Below, in pieces: positions 17,744 through 25,726 of a stretch of 64,000 nucleotides of DNA (its first letter is position 1; each line of letters starts with the position of its first letter). Under the pieces are notes generated by a model that made no database searches, was not told the origin of the DNA, and was given only the letters and a program-made list of their open reading frames with translations. Both the position numbers and the translations under genes were made by a program. The DNA is from Mycolicibacterium alvei (GTDB lineage Bacteria > Actinomycetota > Actinomycetes > Mycobacteriales > Mycobacteriaceae), in NCBI RefSeq assembly GCF_010727325.1, contig NZ_AP022565.1:5518001-5582000 (forward strand), written 5' to 3'.

Positions 17744-19471
17744 ATGCTGACGCGTTTCATCCGTACCCAGCTGATCCTCTTCACGGTCGCCTCGGTCGTG
17801 GGCGTGGCAGTCATGCTGTTCGCTTACATGCAGGTGCCGACACTGCTCGGCATCGGACGCATCACGGTGAAGATGGAACTGCCGGCCACCGGAGGTTTGT
17901 ACCAGTTCAGCAATGTCACCTACCGCGGCTCGCAGATCGGCAAGGTGACCTCGGTTGACCTGACGGAGAACGGTGCCGAGGCGACGTTGTCGCTGGACCG
18001 GTCGCCGAAGGTTCCCGCCGACCTGCAGGCCCAAGTCCGCAGCATGTCAGCGGTGGGTGAGCAGTATGTGGAGCTGTTGCCGAACACGAACTCCGGGCCG
18101 TATCTGGACAATGGCTCGGTGATCCCGGTGTCGCGGACGACGGTTCCGCAACAGGTCGGCCCGATGCTCGACCAACTGAGCAAGCTCATGGACACCATTC
18201 CCAAGGACAAGCTCAGTCAGCTGCTCGACGAGTCATACGACGCGTTCAACGGCACCGGCTATGACTTCGGTTCGCTCCTGGACTCGGCGTCGACCATCAC
18301 CAGGGACTCCAACGCGATCTCGGATCAGACACGCACGTTGATCGACGACTCGAAGCCGTTCCTCGATGCGCAGGCACAGACCACGGATTCGATCAAGACC
18401 TGGGCCGCCAGCATGGCCGGCATTACCGGGCAGGTCGCCGAGAACGATCCCGAGGTGCGGACGCTGCTGCGTAACGGACCCGGATTCGCCCAGGAAACCA
18501 CGAAGCTGCTCGAGCAGATCAAGCCGACGCTGCCGGTGCTGTTGGCGAATCTGAGCACATTCGGCCAGATCGGGGTGACCTACAACCCGTCGATCGAGCA
18601 GCTGCTGGTCCTGCTGCCGCCGTATGTGGCGCAGATTCAGACCTATTTGCCGATCAACAACCCGACCGGTCTGCCCAACGGCGAGTTCTCGCTGGGGTTG
18701 GGTGACCCGCCGTCGTGCACGGTGGGGTTCCTGCCGCCGTCGGCGTGGCGGTCCCCGGCGGATACGACCATCGTCGATACGCCGGACAACCTCTACTGCA
18801 AGCTGCCGCAGGACTCCCCGATCGCGGTGCGTGGTGCGCGCAACTACCCGTGTATGGACCATCCCGGCAAGCGCGCTCCGACAGTCGAATTGTGTAACGA
18901 CCCAAAGGGTTTCCAACCGCTCGCGCAGCGCCAACATGCGACGGGCCCGTACCCGCTCGACCCGAACCTGATCTCCCAGGGGGTGCCACCGGACTCGCGG
19001 GTGCTGCCGGACGCCAACATCTACGGGCCGCTGCAGGGTTCTCCCTTACCGCCGGGGGTCAGTGCACCGCCGCCGGGTGCAGCACCTCAGCCTGTGCTGC
19101 CGCCGAACTTCGCTGGCACGGGTCCTGGCGCGCTGCTGCCGGGACAGCCGTTGTACCTGGAGCCGCCGGTGCCCGGCGCACCGCCGCCACCGCCGGTCGA
19201 TCCCGATGCTGTGCCGCTGCCGCCGGCCGATCTGCCGAGTGCGACCGAGATTCCCATGGTCCCGCATGAGGGAGGCCATGCCCCCATGCCCTTTGCGGAG
19301 CCGGGTGTTGCGCCGAGCGCCTTCAACGGTGGCGCAGGTACCGGGCCGTCGGTGGCAATCGCGAAGTACAACCCGAGGACGGGGGAGTACATGGGTCCCG
19401 ACGGCAACCTCTACAAGCAGGCGAATCTGGTGTCCGTGCCGAAGTCGTGGCAGGACCTGATGCCGACGTAG
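17744..19471 (+). CDS. MceF-type lipid-binding protein
   Basis: 575 residues and the last gene of the operon, starting directly after the mceE stop. The N-terminal anchor spans about residues 9-29 and the MCE domain follows (GGLYQFSNVTYRGSQIGKVTSV). A long helical region, a Cys-containing domain (about residues 325-390) and an extended Pro-rich region (about 420-520) follow. It ends with a conserved-looking segment, YNPRTGEYMGPDGNLYKQ, seen at the end of many MceF proteins. A strong terminator lies 19 bases after the stop. Confidence 0.92.
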   Translation: MLTRFIRTQLILFTVASVVGVAVMLFAYMQVPTLLGIGRITVKMELPATGGLYQFSNVTYRGSQIGKVTSVDLTENGAEATLSLDRSPKVPADLQAQVRSMSAVGEQYVELLPNTNSGPYLDNGSVIPVSRTTVPQQVGPMLDQLSKLMDTIPKDKLSQLLDESYDAFNGTGYDFGSLLDSASTITRDSNAISDQTRTLIDDSKPFLDAQAQTTDSIKTWAASMAGITGQVAENDPEVRTLLRNGPGFAQETTKLLEQIKPTLPVLLANLSTFGQIGVTYNPSIEQLLVLLPPYVAQIQTYLPINNPTGLPNGEFSLGLGDPPSCTVGFLPPSAWRSPADTTIVDTPDNLYCKLPQDSPIAVRGARNYPCMDHPGKRAPTVELCNDPKGFQPLAQRQHATGPYPLDPNLISQGVPPDSRVLPDANIYGPLQGSPLPPGVSAPPPGAAPQPVLPPNFAGTGPGALLPGQPLYLEPPVPGAPPPPPVDPDAVPLPPADLPSATEIPMVPHEGGHAPMPFAEPGVAPSAFNGGAGTGPSVAIAKYNPRTGEYMGPDGNLYKQANLVSVPKSWQDLMPT

Positions 19472-19489
19472 TCACCAGGGTGCAGAACC

Positions 19490-19542
19490 AAAGAGGAAAG
19501 GCCACGGGATCCCAGTCCGGGAACTCGTGGCCTTTCCTCTTT
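19490..19542. terminator. Terminator of mce operon
   Basis: A perfect 17-bp inverted repeat (arms 19490-19506 and 19526-19542) beginning AAAGAGGAAAGG, ending in TTT. The AAA/TTT ends make it work in both directions, and the next gene converges from the right, so it probably ends both transcripts. Confidence 0.85.
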
Positions 19543-19591
19543 TGCTGCCTCGGGGTTTCGCTGTCGCCCGAGCTTCGCCAGGCGGTAGCTG

Positions 19592-20101
19592 CTAGATGGG
19601 CTTCATGTAGAACGGCATCCGGATGGCCGGCCACTGATTGCGTCCGCACGAGCCGCTCGGACCGGTGGTCTGGTCCTCACCGGTGTACTCGGAGGCATTG
19701 ACGTCGTAGCGGCCATCCCAGCCGACCGGATAGATCTTGTACACCCTCAGCCCCTCGACGGGCGTGCCGTCGGCGCAGAACCGCCAGTTGGACACCTTGC
19801 GCTTGACGTAATACAGCCCATTCGTCGTATAGATCGGCGCGGTCCAACCCTCGTCGCTGTTCACCGTCCCGGTGCACTCGCTGGGTGAGATGCACTGGGT
19901 GCTGATGGTCCAGGTGCTGCGTACTGAGGGCTGATCTTCATACCGCTCGTTGACCTTCGCCCAGTCTCCGTTGGAGGAGGTGGCGAACGTTCCGTTGATA
20001 CCCCACTGCTCTGATGCGCCGGCGGGTGTGGCGCCGCCCAGGCCGATCGTGGCGACGCCGGCAAGAATTGCCGCGCTGACGCGCGTTCTGGAGGCCGACA
20101 T
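19592..20101 (-). CDS. Secreted protein of unknown function
   Basis: 169 residues from ATG 20101, which has AAGGAG seven bases upstream; the longer frame to 20140 is rejected. A signal peptide ends near PAGASEQ. The mature part has four Cys in CISPSEC, WRFCADG and GSCGRN and ends in RMPFYMKP. It resembles small secreted mycobacterial proteins found near mce loci, but I cannot name a family. It converges on the mce operon and is divergent from the next secreted protein, with a copy of the 19-bp palindrome 32-50 bases before its start. Confidence 0.75.
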   Translation of the reverse strand: MSASRTRVSAAILAGVATIGLGGATPAGASEQWGINGTFATSSNGDWAKVNERYEDQPSVRSTWTISTQCISPSECTGTVNSDEGWTAPIYTTNGLYYVKRKVSNWRFCADGTPVEGLRVYKIYPVGWDGRYDVNASEYTGEDQTTGPSGSCGRNQWPAIRMPFYMKPI

Positions 20102-20132
20102 GTAGCTTCTCCTTCTGAGCGCCGATATTGTC

Positions 20133-20151
20133 ATTCTCAACTGCGGAGAAT
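20133..20151. promoter_or_regulatory. Candidate operator, palindrome ATTCTC-N7-GAGAAT
   Basis: A perfect six-base inverted repeat with a seven-base spacer, just upstream of the leftward secreted-protein gene. It is one of at least five copies in the window, all in promoter positions. Confidence 0.6.
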
Positions 20152-20233
20152 ATCACTATCGTAGTGGTGTCCAAGGGGATTGGCGGGCTTCTTTGGCGGC
20201 AGCACTCTCCGCAGGTAGCTGCCACGTAGTAAA

Positions 20234-20252
20234 GTTCTCTGAAATGGAGAGT
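20234..20252. promoter_or_regulatory. Candidate operator, palindrome GTTCTC-N7-GAGAGT
   Basis: Same geometry as the ATTCTC-N7-GAGAAT sites with one changed base in each arm. It lies 30-48 bases before the rightward secreted-protein gene, so each gene of this divergent pair has its own site. Confidence 0.5.
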
Positions 20253-20281
20253 TTAGTTACCACCTGTGCGAAAGTAGTGAC

Positions 20282-20668
20282 GTGCGTGTGACCATGGTGG
20301 CGGCCGCTTCAATGATTGTCGCCGGAATGTTGAGTGCTCCGCAGGCGAATGCGGGACCACAGACCTGTAATGACGCATTTTGCGTGCCTGGTATCAACCC
20401 GAACGCCGTCCTGGGCGCTCCGTGCGACAACACGTCCTACTACGTGTTCGGAGTGGACGCGCGCAACAACTGGGGCCGGTTGGTGTTCTGTGGGTCACCG
20501 CGCCGCTATGAGCCGAGGTGGTTCCGCTCTCCGCCGATGGCCGGTATCCGGGACGAGAACAGTGTCTGTCTGGATCCGCAGTACATGGTGGCCCAGGCGC
20601 CCGACGGATTGTTCCTGAATTGCGTGCCGATGAACGGCGAGAACCGCTGGCGCCGCGGAGACGCCTGA
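20282..20668 (+). CDS. Small secreted protein of unknown function
   Basis: 128 residues with a signal peptide of about 24 residues (cleavage after ANA). The mature part has five or six Cys (TCNDAFC, GAPCDN, VFCGSP, VCLDP, LNCVP), suggesting disulphides in an exported protein. GTG 20282 has only a poor ribosome site. No family is recognised. It is divergent from the secreted protein at 19592-20101, which it resembles in size and export but not obviously in sequence. Confidence 0.7.
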   Translation: MRVTMVAAASMIVAGMLSAPQANAGPQTCNDAFCVPGINPNAVLGAPCDNTSYYVFGVDARNNWGRLVFCGSPRRYEPRWFRSPPMAGIRDENSVCLDPQYMVAQAPDGLFLNCVPMNGENRWRRGDA

Positions 20669-20688
20669 GACGTAGAAGTAGAACGAGT

Positions 20689-20730
20689 AAAACGCCTGAG
20701 GCGCGCGATACGCGTTGCCTCAGGCGTTTT
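20689..20730. terminator. Bidirectional terminator
   Basis: A perfect 14-bp inverted repeat, AAAACGCCTGAGGC (20689-20702) and its complement (20717-20730), with A and T runs at the two ends. It lies between converging genes. Confidence 0.85.
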
Positions 20731-20764
20731 GACGTTGCAGGCTGCGGTGGCTACGCCGCAGGGT

Positions 20765-21211
20765 CTACCAATTTCGGATCGAGCAGAGCGCGCCCTTGGG
20801 GCCGCTGTTGGTCTTGACGACGACGCCGTCGACCGCGAGTTCGCAGTTGAATCCCGGCGTCGGGAAACCGGGTGACTCCCCGCTCTGTACCAGCACCATG
20901 GCCCAAAGGTCGGGATCGGCCAGATTGGCCTCCAGCACCCACGGTTTGTCGGGTGCGATGTCGACGTCGGCGCGCGGGCTGAACTGGTACGGATTATGGC
21001 TGTAGTCCGAGAATATGGCCGGTTCGGTGTCGCGGTAGTAGATGTGGGCCCAGAACGGGGCGTCCGCGGTCACGGTGTAGCGCACATGGTGTAGCGGCGG
21101 GCCGGGCGGCAACGGCTCGTCGGCGAGTGCGGGTGCGGCCGTGGCGAAAGCACCGGCCGCCAGCACGGTGGCCGCGGCGAAGGAGAGGGCTCGGTTCGTC
21201 GGGTAGCGCAT
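20765..21211 (-). CDS. Secreted protein with MmpS-like C-terminal pattern
   Basis: 148 residues with a signal peptide (cleavage after about ALA). The mature part is beta-rich: HHVRYTVTADAPFWAHIYYRD, then PWVLEANL and, near the end, FNCELAVDGVVVKTNSGPKGALCSI. The last segment mirrors the end of MmpS proteins, where a Cys precedes (T/A)VxGVxxDE and a second Cys lies about 18 residues on (compare the MmpS at 58599-59027). This suggests an MmpS-like fold released from the membrane (inference). It is the second gene of a leftward pair, three bases after the stop of 21215-21685. Confidence 0.7.
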   Translation of the reverse strand: MRYPTNRALSFAAATVLAAGAFATAAPALADEPLPPGPPLHHVRYTVTADAPFWAHIYYRDTEPAIFSDYSHNPYQFSPRADVDIAPDKPWVLEANLADPDLWAMVLVQSGESPGFPTPGFNCELAVDGVVVKTNSGPKGALCSIRNW

Positions 21212-21214
21212 CGG

Positions 21215-21685
21215 TCACATCCTCGACAGGGTGAACGGGTAGGTGAAGGCGCCACCGGGAGCGCCGTCGCAGCCGGCATCGAACGTCGAGACCATCTCGC
21301 CTGCGAGGGTATTCGCGTCCCACGTGTAGACGTCGTGGGTCGGGACGGTCGGTCCGTAGTAGATGTCACCGCAGCGCAGGCCGAACGGATCGTCGACGGT
21401 CATGGTGTAACGGCCGTCGACGAGAACGGCATCGGTGGTGATCTGCGCAGCCTTGGCGATCGGCTGAGGCAGTGTGAGGATGGTGATGCAGTCCCGGCGC
21501 TTCGAGTAGTCCGGGTTCTTGCACGGCGTGATCGCCGACCAGACCCAGGTATGGAAATCGCGGCGATCCGGCATGTTGAGGTTGTAGTTGCCGAAATACA
21601 TGGCCTGCGACGGCGGTGCCATGGCGATCGCTGTCCCCAATCCGAGCGCGGCGCTCATCGCCACGCGGATCAAGCTGGACTTCAC
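21215..21685 (-). CDS. Secreted protein of unknown function
   Basis: 156 residues from GTG 21685, chosen because GGAGG lies about seven bases upstream; a second GTG at 21691 would sit on the ribosome site. A signal peptide ends after about SQA. The mature part has WVWSAITPCKNPDY, RRDCITI, GLRCGDIYYGP and DAGCDGAPGG, i.e. four Cys. It resembles small secreted mycobacterial proteins found with mce loci, but I cannot name it. It leads a two-gene unit with 20765-21211; a 19-bp palindrome lies about 100 bases upstream. Confidence 0.7.
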   Translation of the reverse strand: MKSSLIRVAMSAALGLGTAIAMAPPSQAMYFGNYNLNMPDRRDFHTWVWSAITPCKNPDYSKRRDCITILTLPQPIAKAAQITTDAVLVDGRYTMTVDDPFGLRCGDIYYGPTVPTHDVYTWDANTLAGEMVSTFDAGCDGAPGGAFTYPFTLSRM

Positions 21686-21786
21686 AGGCACACCTCCACG
21701 GATCGGGCACTGGTCGGCTGACTATAGAACGAGATCAGGCTTCACCGTGCCGAAACCGGAATCTCGTCCTCGCCAGTGAGATTGTG

Positions 21787-21805
21787 ATTCTCGCTTTTGG
21801 AGAAT
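21787..21805. promoter_or_regulatory. Candidate operator, palindrome ATTCTC-N7-GAGAAT
   Basis: A perfect copy of the recurrent palindrome, upstream of the leftward secreted-protein pair and beyond the 3' end of the P450 gene at 21860. The P450 is transcribed towards it, so the secreted pair is the likely target. Confidence 0.6.
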
Positions 21806-21859
21806 AACAAACACGTCGGAGGACGAGATCCGCGGAATCGTGCGACGCCCAGCGACAGG

Positions 21860-23152
21860 TCAGCGCACCGGCGTGAACGTGATGTTCAGCTCGGTCAGGC
21901 CGCGCAGGATGAACGTCGGCTCGTAGGTGTAGCGGCGATCGTCGGCGGGGCCGTGGAACTCCTCGTCGATGGCGATGTCGGCCATGCGGTCGAGAATCCG
22001 CTCCAACGACACCCGGCCCTCGACGCGGGCCAGCGGGCCGCCCGGGCAGCTGTGTACGCCACGGCCGAACGCGATGTGCTCGCGCACGTTCTTGCGATCC
22101 AGGCTGAAGGTGTGCGGGTCCTCGAAGCGCACCGGATCGCGGTTCACCGCACCCGGGCAGACCATGAGCGTGGTGCCGGCGGGCACATCGATGTCACCGA
22201 GCTTGGTGTCCTTCTTGGCCAGCCGGAACTGACTCTTGACCGGCGCGTCCATCCGCAGGGCTTCCTCGACGAAGGTCGGGATGCGGCTGCGGTCGTCGCG
22301 CAGGGCCTGCTGGATGTCGGGGCGGTCGCCGAGCACCCGCAGCGAGGCCGAGAGCAGCTTGGTGGTGGTCTCCTGCCCGGCGGCGAACAGGAAGGTCGCG
22401 GATCGGACCACCTCGATGATGGGCGGTACGGAACCGTCCGGGTAGTTCGCCGTGGCGAGTGCCGTCAGCACATCGTCGCGCGGCTCCTTACGACGGTCTT
22501 CGAGGTAACGGCTGAACTTCTCGTCGAGCCATTCCAGCGGATTGCTGGACACCAGGTCGCCGTCGAGCGAGCCGACCTGCGCCCCGGGCCGCGGCGCGCC
22601 CAGCACCGTGCGGAACTCCTCGTGGTCTTCTTCCGGTACGCCCAGCATGTCCGCGATCACAAGGAGCGAGAAGGGCTTCGCGTAGGCGCTGAGGAACTCG
22701 CACTTGCCGTCGGCGATGAAATCATCGAGGCACTGGTCGGCCAGCCGCCACATGAAGTCCTCGTTCTCCTTCAGCCGCCGCGGGGTGAGCAGCCGGTTGA
22801 GCAGGGAACGGGCATCGGTGTGCTCGGGCGGGTCCATGGTGACCATGTGCTCGAACATCGGCATCTGGGAGCGGTGCGCGGCAATCTGCTCGGTGATGTC
22901 CGAACCCTCGGGGGTGAACGGCAACGGGGGGAACGGGCCGGCGACCGCGATACACGAGGAGAACAGTTCGGTGTCCTTGAGGACGGTGGTGGCCTCCTCG
23001 AACCCGGTGATCGCCAGAACGCCGTAGTTCGGTTCCTTCACCACCGGACACTTGCTGCGCAGGTGGTCGAAGTAGGGATGGGGGTCTGGCACCAGGGATT
23101 GATCGGTGAAGTAGTCGATGGTGTCGTAGTCGGGCGTGGAGTTGTCGGTCAT
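21860..23152 (-). CDS. Cytochrome P450
   Basis: 430 residues from ATG 23152 (GGAAGG upstream); the longer frame to 23242 is rejected. The I-helix motif is AAGQETTTKL, the K-helix VEEALR, and the haem loop FGRGVHSCPGG with Cys at about residue 369. It belongs to the soluble bacterial P450s and needs a ferredoxin; one is encoded at 4496-4690. It is divergent from a TetR regulator with a near-perfect palindrome between them, so it is probably that regulator's target. The substrate is unknown. Confidence 0.93.
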   Translation of the reverse strand: MTDNSTPDYDTIDYFTDQSLVPDPHPYFDHLRSKCPVVKEPNYGVLAITGFEEATTVLKDTELFSSCIAVAGPFPPLPFTPEGSDITEQIAAHRSQMPMFEHMVTMDPPEHTDARSLLNRLLTPRRLKENEDFMWRLADQCLDDFIADGKCEFLSAYAKPFSLLVIADMLGVPEEDHEEFRTVLGAPRPGAQVGSLDGDLVSSNPLEWLDEKFSRYLEDRRKEPRDDVLTALATANYPDGSVPPIIEVVRSATFLFAAGQETTTKLLSASLRVLGDRPDIQQALRDDRSRIPTFVEEALRMDAPVKSQFRLAKKDTKLGDIDVPAGTTLMVCPGAVNRDPVRFEDPHTFSLDRKNVREHIAFGRGVHSCPGGPLARVEGRVSLERILDRMADIAIDEEFHGPADDRRYTYEPTFILRGLTELNITFTPVR

Positions 23153-23233
23153 GGTGTGCGACTGCCTTCCGAAATCGATATGCGCTGCGGTGGTTTCGCG
23201 ACGGGCTGCACCGCGCGAAGAATTTTCGAAATT

Positions 23234-23251
23234 GCTGAGCACCTGCTTAGC
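23234..23251. promoter_or_regulatory. Candidate TetR operator between P450 and tetR
   Basis: GCTGAGCA-CC-TGCTTAGC: an 18-bp near-palindrome with one mismatched pair, 83 bases before the P450 start and 91 before the regulator. Location and length suit a TetR-family dimer controlling both genes. It is unlike the ATTCTC/GAGAAT palindrome. Confidence 0.5.
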
Positions 23252-23341
23252 ATGGCGGTAGAGTCATGGTCAAGATCAAGTGGCGGGCGCCGGTTACGAT
23301 CGCCGGACATCGTCGCGGACTTGCCGTAAGGAGGAACAGGT

Positions 23342-23947
23342 ATGGCATCGGCGCGAAGGATCGGGGCGCCAGACGCGAAAAACCGGATCGTGCTGCTCGA
23401 CGCTGCCGAGCAGTTGATGATCGAAGAGGGGTACGTGGCGGTCACCTCCCGTCGAGTGGCCGAGCGGGCCGGCCTCAAGCCTCAATTGGTGCACTACTAC
23501 TTCCGCACCATGGACGACCTGTTTCTGGCGGTGTTCGTCCGGCGTGCCGAGGAAGGGTTGGCCGTTCAGGCCGAGGTGCTGAAGTCTCCGCAGCCGTTGT
23601 GGGCCCTGTGGCGGCTGGGCATCGACCCGAGCGCGACCCGGCTGACGATGGAGATCATGGGCCTGGCCAACCACCGGCCGGGGCTGCGAGCCGAGATCGG
23701 CCGCTACGCCGAGATGTTCCGCGCCGCCGAGACCGAGGCGATCACGGCCGCCCTGCACCGCTATGGCGTCGACGCGTCCGAGGTGCCGCCCGTCGTGTGG
23801 ACCTTCATCGCGGCCAGTGTGTCGCGGGTGATGGTCATGGAGCAGGCCCTCGGTATGACGGCCGGCCACGCCGAGGTGCTGAAGTTCTGCGAGGACTGGC
23901 TGCGACGCCTCGAAGGTGAGCCGCAGCCGCTGGAACTGCCGGCCTGA
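23342..23947 (+). CDS. TetR family transcriptional regulator
   Basis: 201 residues. The N-terminal TetR helix-turn-helix lies at about residues 16-60 (ILLDAAEQLMIEEGYVAVTSRRVAERAG, then LVHYYFRTMDDLF). The C-terminal ligand-binding domain is helical and hydrophobic. ATG 23342 has a strong AAGGAGGA site. It is divergent from the P450 at 21860-23152 and probably represses it and itself through the palindrome at 23234-23251. The ligand is presumably the P450 substrate or a metabolite (inference). Confidence 0.88.
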   Translation: MASARRIGAPDAKNRIVLLDAAEQLMIEEGYVAVTSRRVAERAGLKPQLVHYYFRTMDDLFLAVFVRRAEEGLAVQAEVLKSPQPLWALWRLGIDPSATRLTMEIMGLANHRPGLRAEIGRYAEMFRAAETEAITAALHRYGVDASEVPPVVWTFIAASVSRVMVMEQALGMTAGHAEVLKFCEDWLRRLEGEPQPLELPA

Positions 23948-23958
23948 CATTCCGCTGC

Positions 23959-24016
23959 CGAGCAGACGCGAAAGTACCCCGAGACTGGTATTTCGGGGTA
24001 CTTTCACGTCTGCTCG
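23959..24016. terminator. Long inverted repeat, bidirectional terminator
   Basis: 24-base arms (23959-23982 and 23993-24016) starting CGAGCAGACG, with one mismatch and a 10-base loop. It lies between the converging tetR and thiolase-like genes. There is no U-run, so termination is inferred from stem strength and location. The arm sequence resembles dispersed intergenic repeats I know from mycobacteria. Confidence 0.65.
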
Positions 24017-24025
24017 CGCGGGGAA

Positions 24026-25180
24026 CTAGAGCGACAGGATGGTGGCCGAGGCCGTTCCCGGGGCGCCGTAGACCTGGGCCAGGCCGACCCGCGGATTTCC
24101 CGGTACCTGACGCTCGCCGGCCTCGCCGCGCAGCTGACGTACGAGCTCGTGCATCTGGCGCAGGCCCGAGGCGCCGATCGGCTCGCCGTTGGCGATCAGT
24201 CCGCCGTCGGTGTTGACCGGGATCGAGCCGTTGATCTCGGTGGCACCTTCGAGCAGCATCTTCTCCTGCTCACCGTCGGCGCACAGGCCCGTCTCGGCCA
24301 TGTGGATCACCTCGGCGCCGGCGTCGGTGTCCTGCAACTGGGCGATGTCGATGTCTTCCGGGCCGATTCCCGCGGCTTCGTAGGCGGCCTTGGCCGCGTA
24401 CACCGTGGGCGAGGGATCCTCGTCCAGCGGTGCCGAGGTGCCGTGCACCTCGTAGGCGCCGTAGGTGCGCGTGCGGATCTCGCTGGCCCGCACATATACG
24501 GGCTTGTCGGTGTACTTGTGCGCGATGTCGGCACGGCACATGATCACCGCCGCGGCTCCCTCGTCGGGAGCGCAGAACATGTATTGCCGCAGCGGGTAGT
24601 TCAGCACCGGCGAGGCCATGATTTCCTCGACCGAGATCTCCTTGCGCCGGAACGCATTCGGGTTCAGCTCACCGTTGCGGAAGTTCTTGTTCGCCACCCG
24701 CGCCAGCGTCTCCTCGGAGATGTTGTGCTTGTGGATGTAGTGGTTGGCCTTGATGCCGAAGAACTGCGTGGTGACGAACTGGCCGTTCTCGGCATACCAC
24801 TGCGGCAGTGCGAGTTTGGCCGGATCGTCGGTGAAGGCGCCGCGGGGGTGCTTGTCCAGGCCGACCGCGATGCCGATGTCGTACTTGCCCAACCGGATGG
24901 TGTCGGCAGTTTGCTGAATGGCGCTGGCGGCGGTGGCGCACGCGTTGAACACGTTGGTGAACGTGATCCCGGTCAGCCCGACCAGGCGGGTGACCGCATC
25001 CGGATTGGACACCTCGTAGCTGCCGCCGAACCCGAACTGGATGTCCTTCCACTCCAGGCCCGCATCTTCGAGCGCGAATTGGATTGCCTCGGCACCCATC
25101 TGCATCGCGGTCTTGTCGAAGCGGCCGAACGGGTGCAGGCCGACGCCGATGATGGCTACATCATTAGCGGAGTTGCTCAT
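24026..25180 (-). CDS. Thiolase-like lipid-transfer protein (Ltp type), probably an aldolase-type member
   Basis: 384 residues with the thiolase fold. Cys81 (NACATAASAI) is at the usual nucleophile position. The GHP-type motif reads GEPIGASG (Glu333 instead of His), the HDCF motif is replaced by AQLQDTDAG, and the C-terminal CxGG Cys by YGAPGTA. Classical thiolase chemistry is therefore unlikely. In steroid side-chain breakdown, Ltp2-type proteins pair with a DUF35 protein to act as retro-aldolases; the DUF35 gene lies immediately upstream here with a 14-base gap. ATG 25180 begins the conserved protein; the frame continuing to 25717 crosses the DUF35 gene. Aldolase activity is inference. Confidence 0.85.
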   Translation of the reverse strand: MSNSANDVAIIGVGLHPFGRFDKTAMQMGAEAIQFALEDAGLEWKDIQFGFGGSYEVSNPDAVTRLVGLTGITFTNVFNACATAASAIQQTADTIRLGKYDIGIAVGLDKHPRGAFTDDPAKLALPQWYAENGQFVTTQFFGIKANHYIHKHNISEETLARVANKNFRNGELNPNAFRRKEISVEEIMASPVLNYPLRQYMFCAPDEGAAAVIMCRADIAHKYTDKPVYVRASEIRTRTYGAYEVHGTSAPLDEDPSPTVYAAKAAYEAAGIGPEDIDIAQLQDTDAGAEVIHMAETGLCADGEQEKMLLEGATEINGSIPVNTDGGLIANGEPIGASGLRQMHELVRQLRGEAGERQVPGNPRVGLAQVYGAPGTASATILSL

Positions 25181-25194
25181 GTTGCGCGGCCTCT

Positions 25195-25626
25195 CTAGAT
25201 GGGCTGGAAGGCGAAGGTGACGATTTCGTTGCCTTCGTCGTCGGTGGTGAACGGGATCATGGTGAGTTCGACGTTCATGCCGAATTGCAGTTTGGCGGGG
25301 TCGTTTTCGGTGAGGCGGCCTTCGACGCGCAGGACGGGTCCGGTGTCGTCGGCGAGTTCGACCAGGCCGACGCCGAAGGGGACGAAGTCCTTGCCGGTGG
25401 GGCCCTTGTAGGGGGCTCCGGGTGGGAAGCCCTGGGTGGTCCAGGCGATGACGGTGCCGCGTCGGGGCAGGTTCACCTGTGCGGTGTTGCCGCCGGAGCA
25501 TTTGGGGCAGCGGGCCTGGGCGGGGAAGGTGGTGGCCGTGCAGTCGGTGCAGCGGCTGCCGATCAGCTGGGGTTCGGCGTCGGGCCACGTCGAGATCTCG
25601 GGCGCCAGGGCTATCTGATTTGACAC
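25195..25626 (-). CDS. OB-fold zinc-ribbon protein (DUF35 family)
   Basis: 143 residues: an N-terminal rubredoxin-like zinc ribbon, Cys26-x2-Cys29 and Cys40-x2-Cys43, followed by an OB-fold (RGTVIAWTTQGFPPGAPYKGP, PFGVGLVEL, VEGRL). DUF35 proteins form complexes with thiolase-like Ltp proteins and acyl-CoA hydratases; in ChsH2-Ltp2 the domain is required for aldolase activity. It heads the leftward pair with the thiolase-like gene. GTG 25626 is close to the palindrome at 25652-25670, which it shares with the divergent VOC gene. Confidence 0.9.
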   Translation of the reverse strand: MSNQIALAPEISTWPDAEPQLIGSRCTDCTATTFPAQARCPKCSGGNTAQVNLPRRGTVIAWTTQGFPPGAPYKGPTGKDFVPFGVGLVELADDTGPVLRVEGRLTENDPAKLQFGMNVELTMIPFTTDDEGNEIVTFAFQPI

Positions 25627-25651
25627 GTCGTTGACGATAACCGGAAATGCA

Positions 25652-25670
25652 ATTCTCGTCTAGTGAGAAC
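25652..25670. promoter_or_regulatory. Candidate operator, palindrome ATTCTC-N7-GAGAAC
   Basis: Copy of the recurrent palindrome with one changed end base, 26 bases before the DUF35 gene and 57 before the VOC gene, in a short divergent region. It could control both transcripts. Confidence 0.6.
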
Positions 25671-25726
25671 CAGCTGTCGCTAAGCTCTTGTGGGCAGTTC
25701 AGACGGCACGGACACATGGAGGCGAT

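Noticed and set aside
25181..25717. Upstream extension of the thiolase-like frame
   Set aside because: It covers the DUF35 gene in another frame; the DUF35 zinc ribbon and OB-fold are clearly coding.
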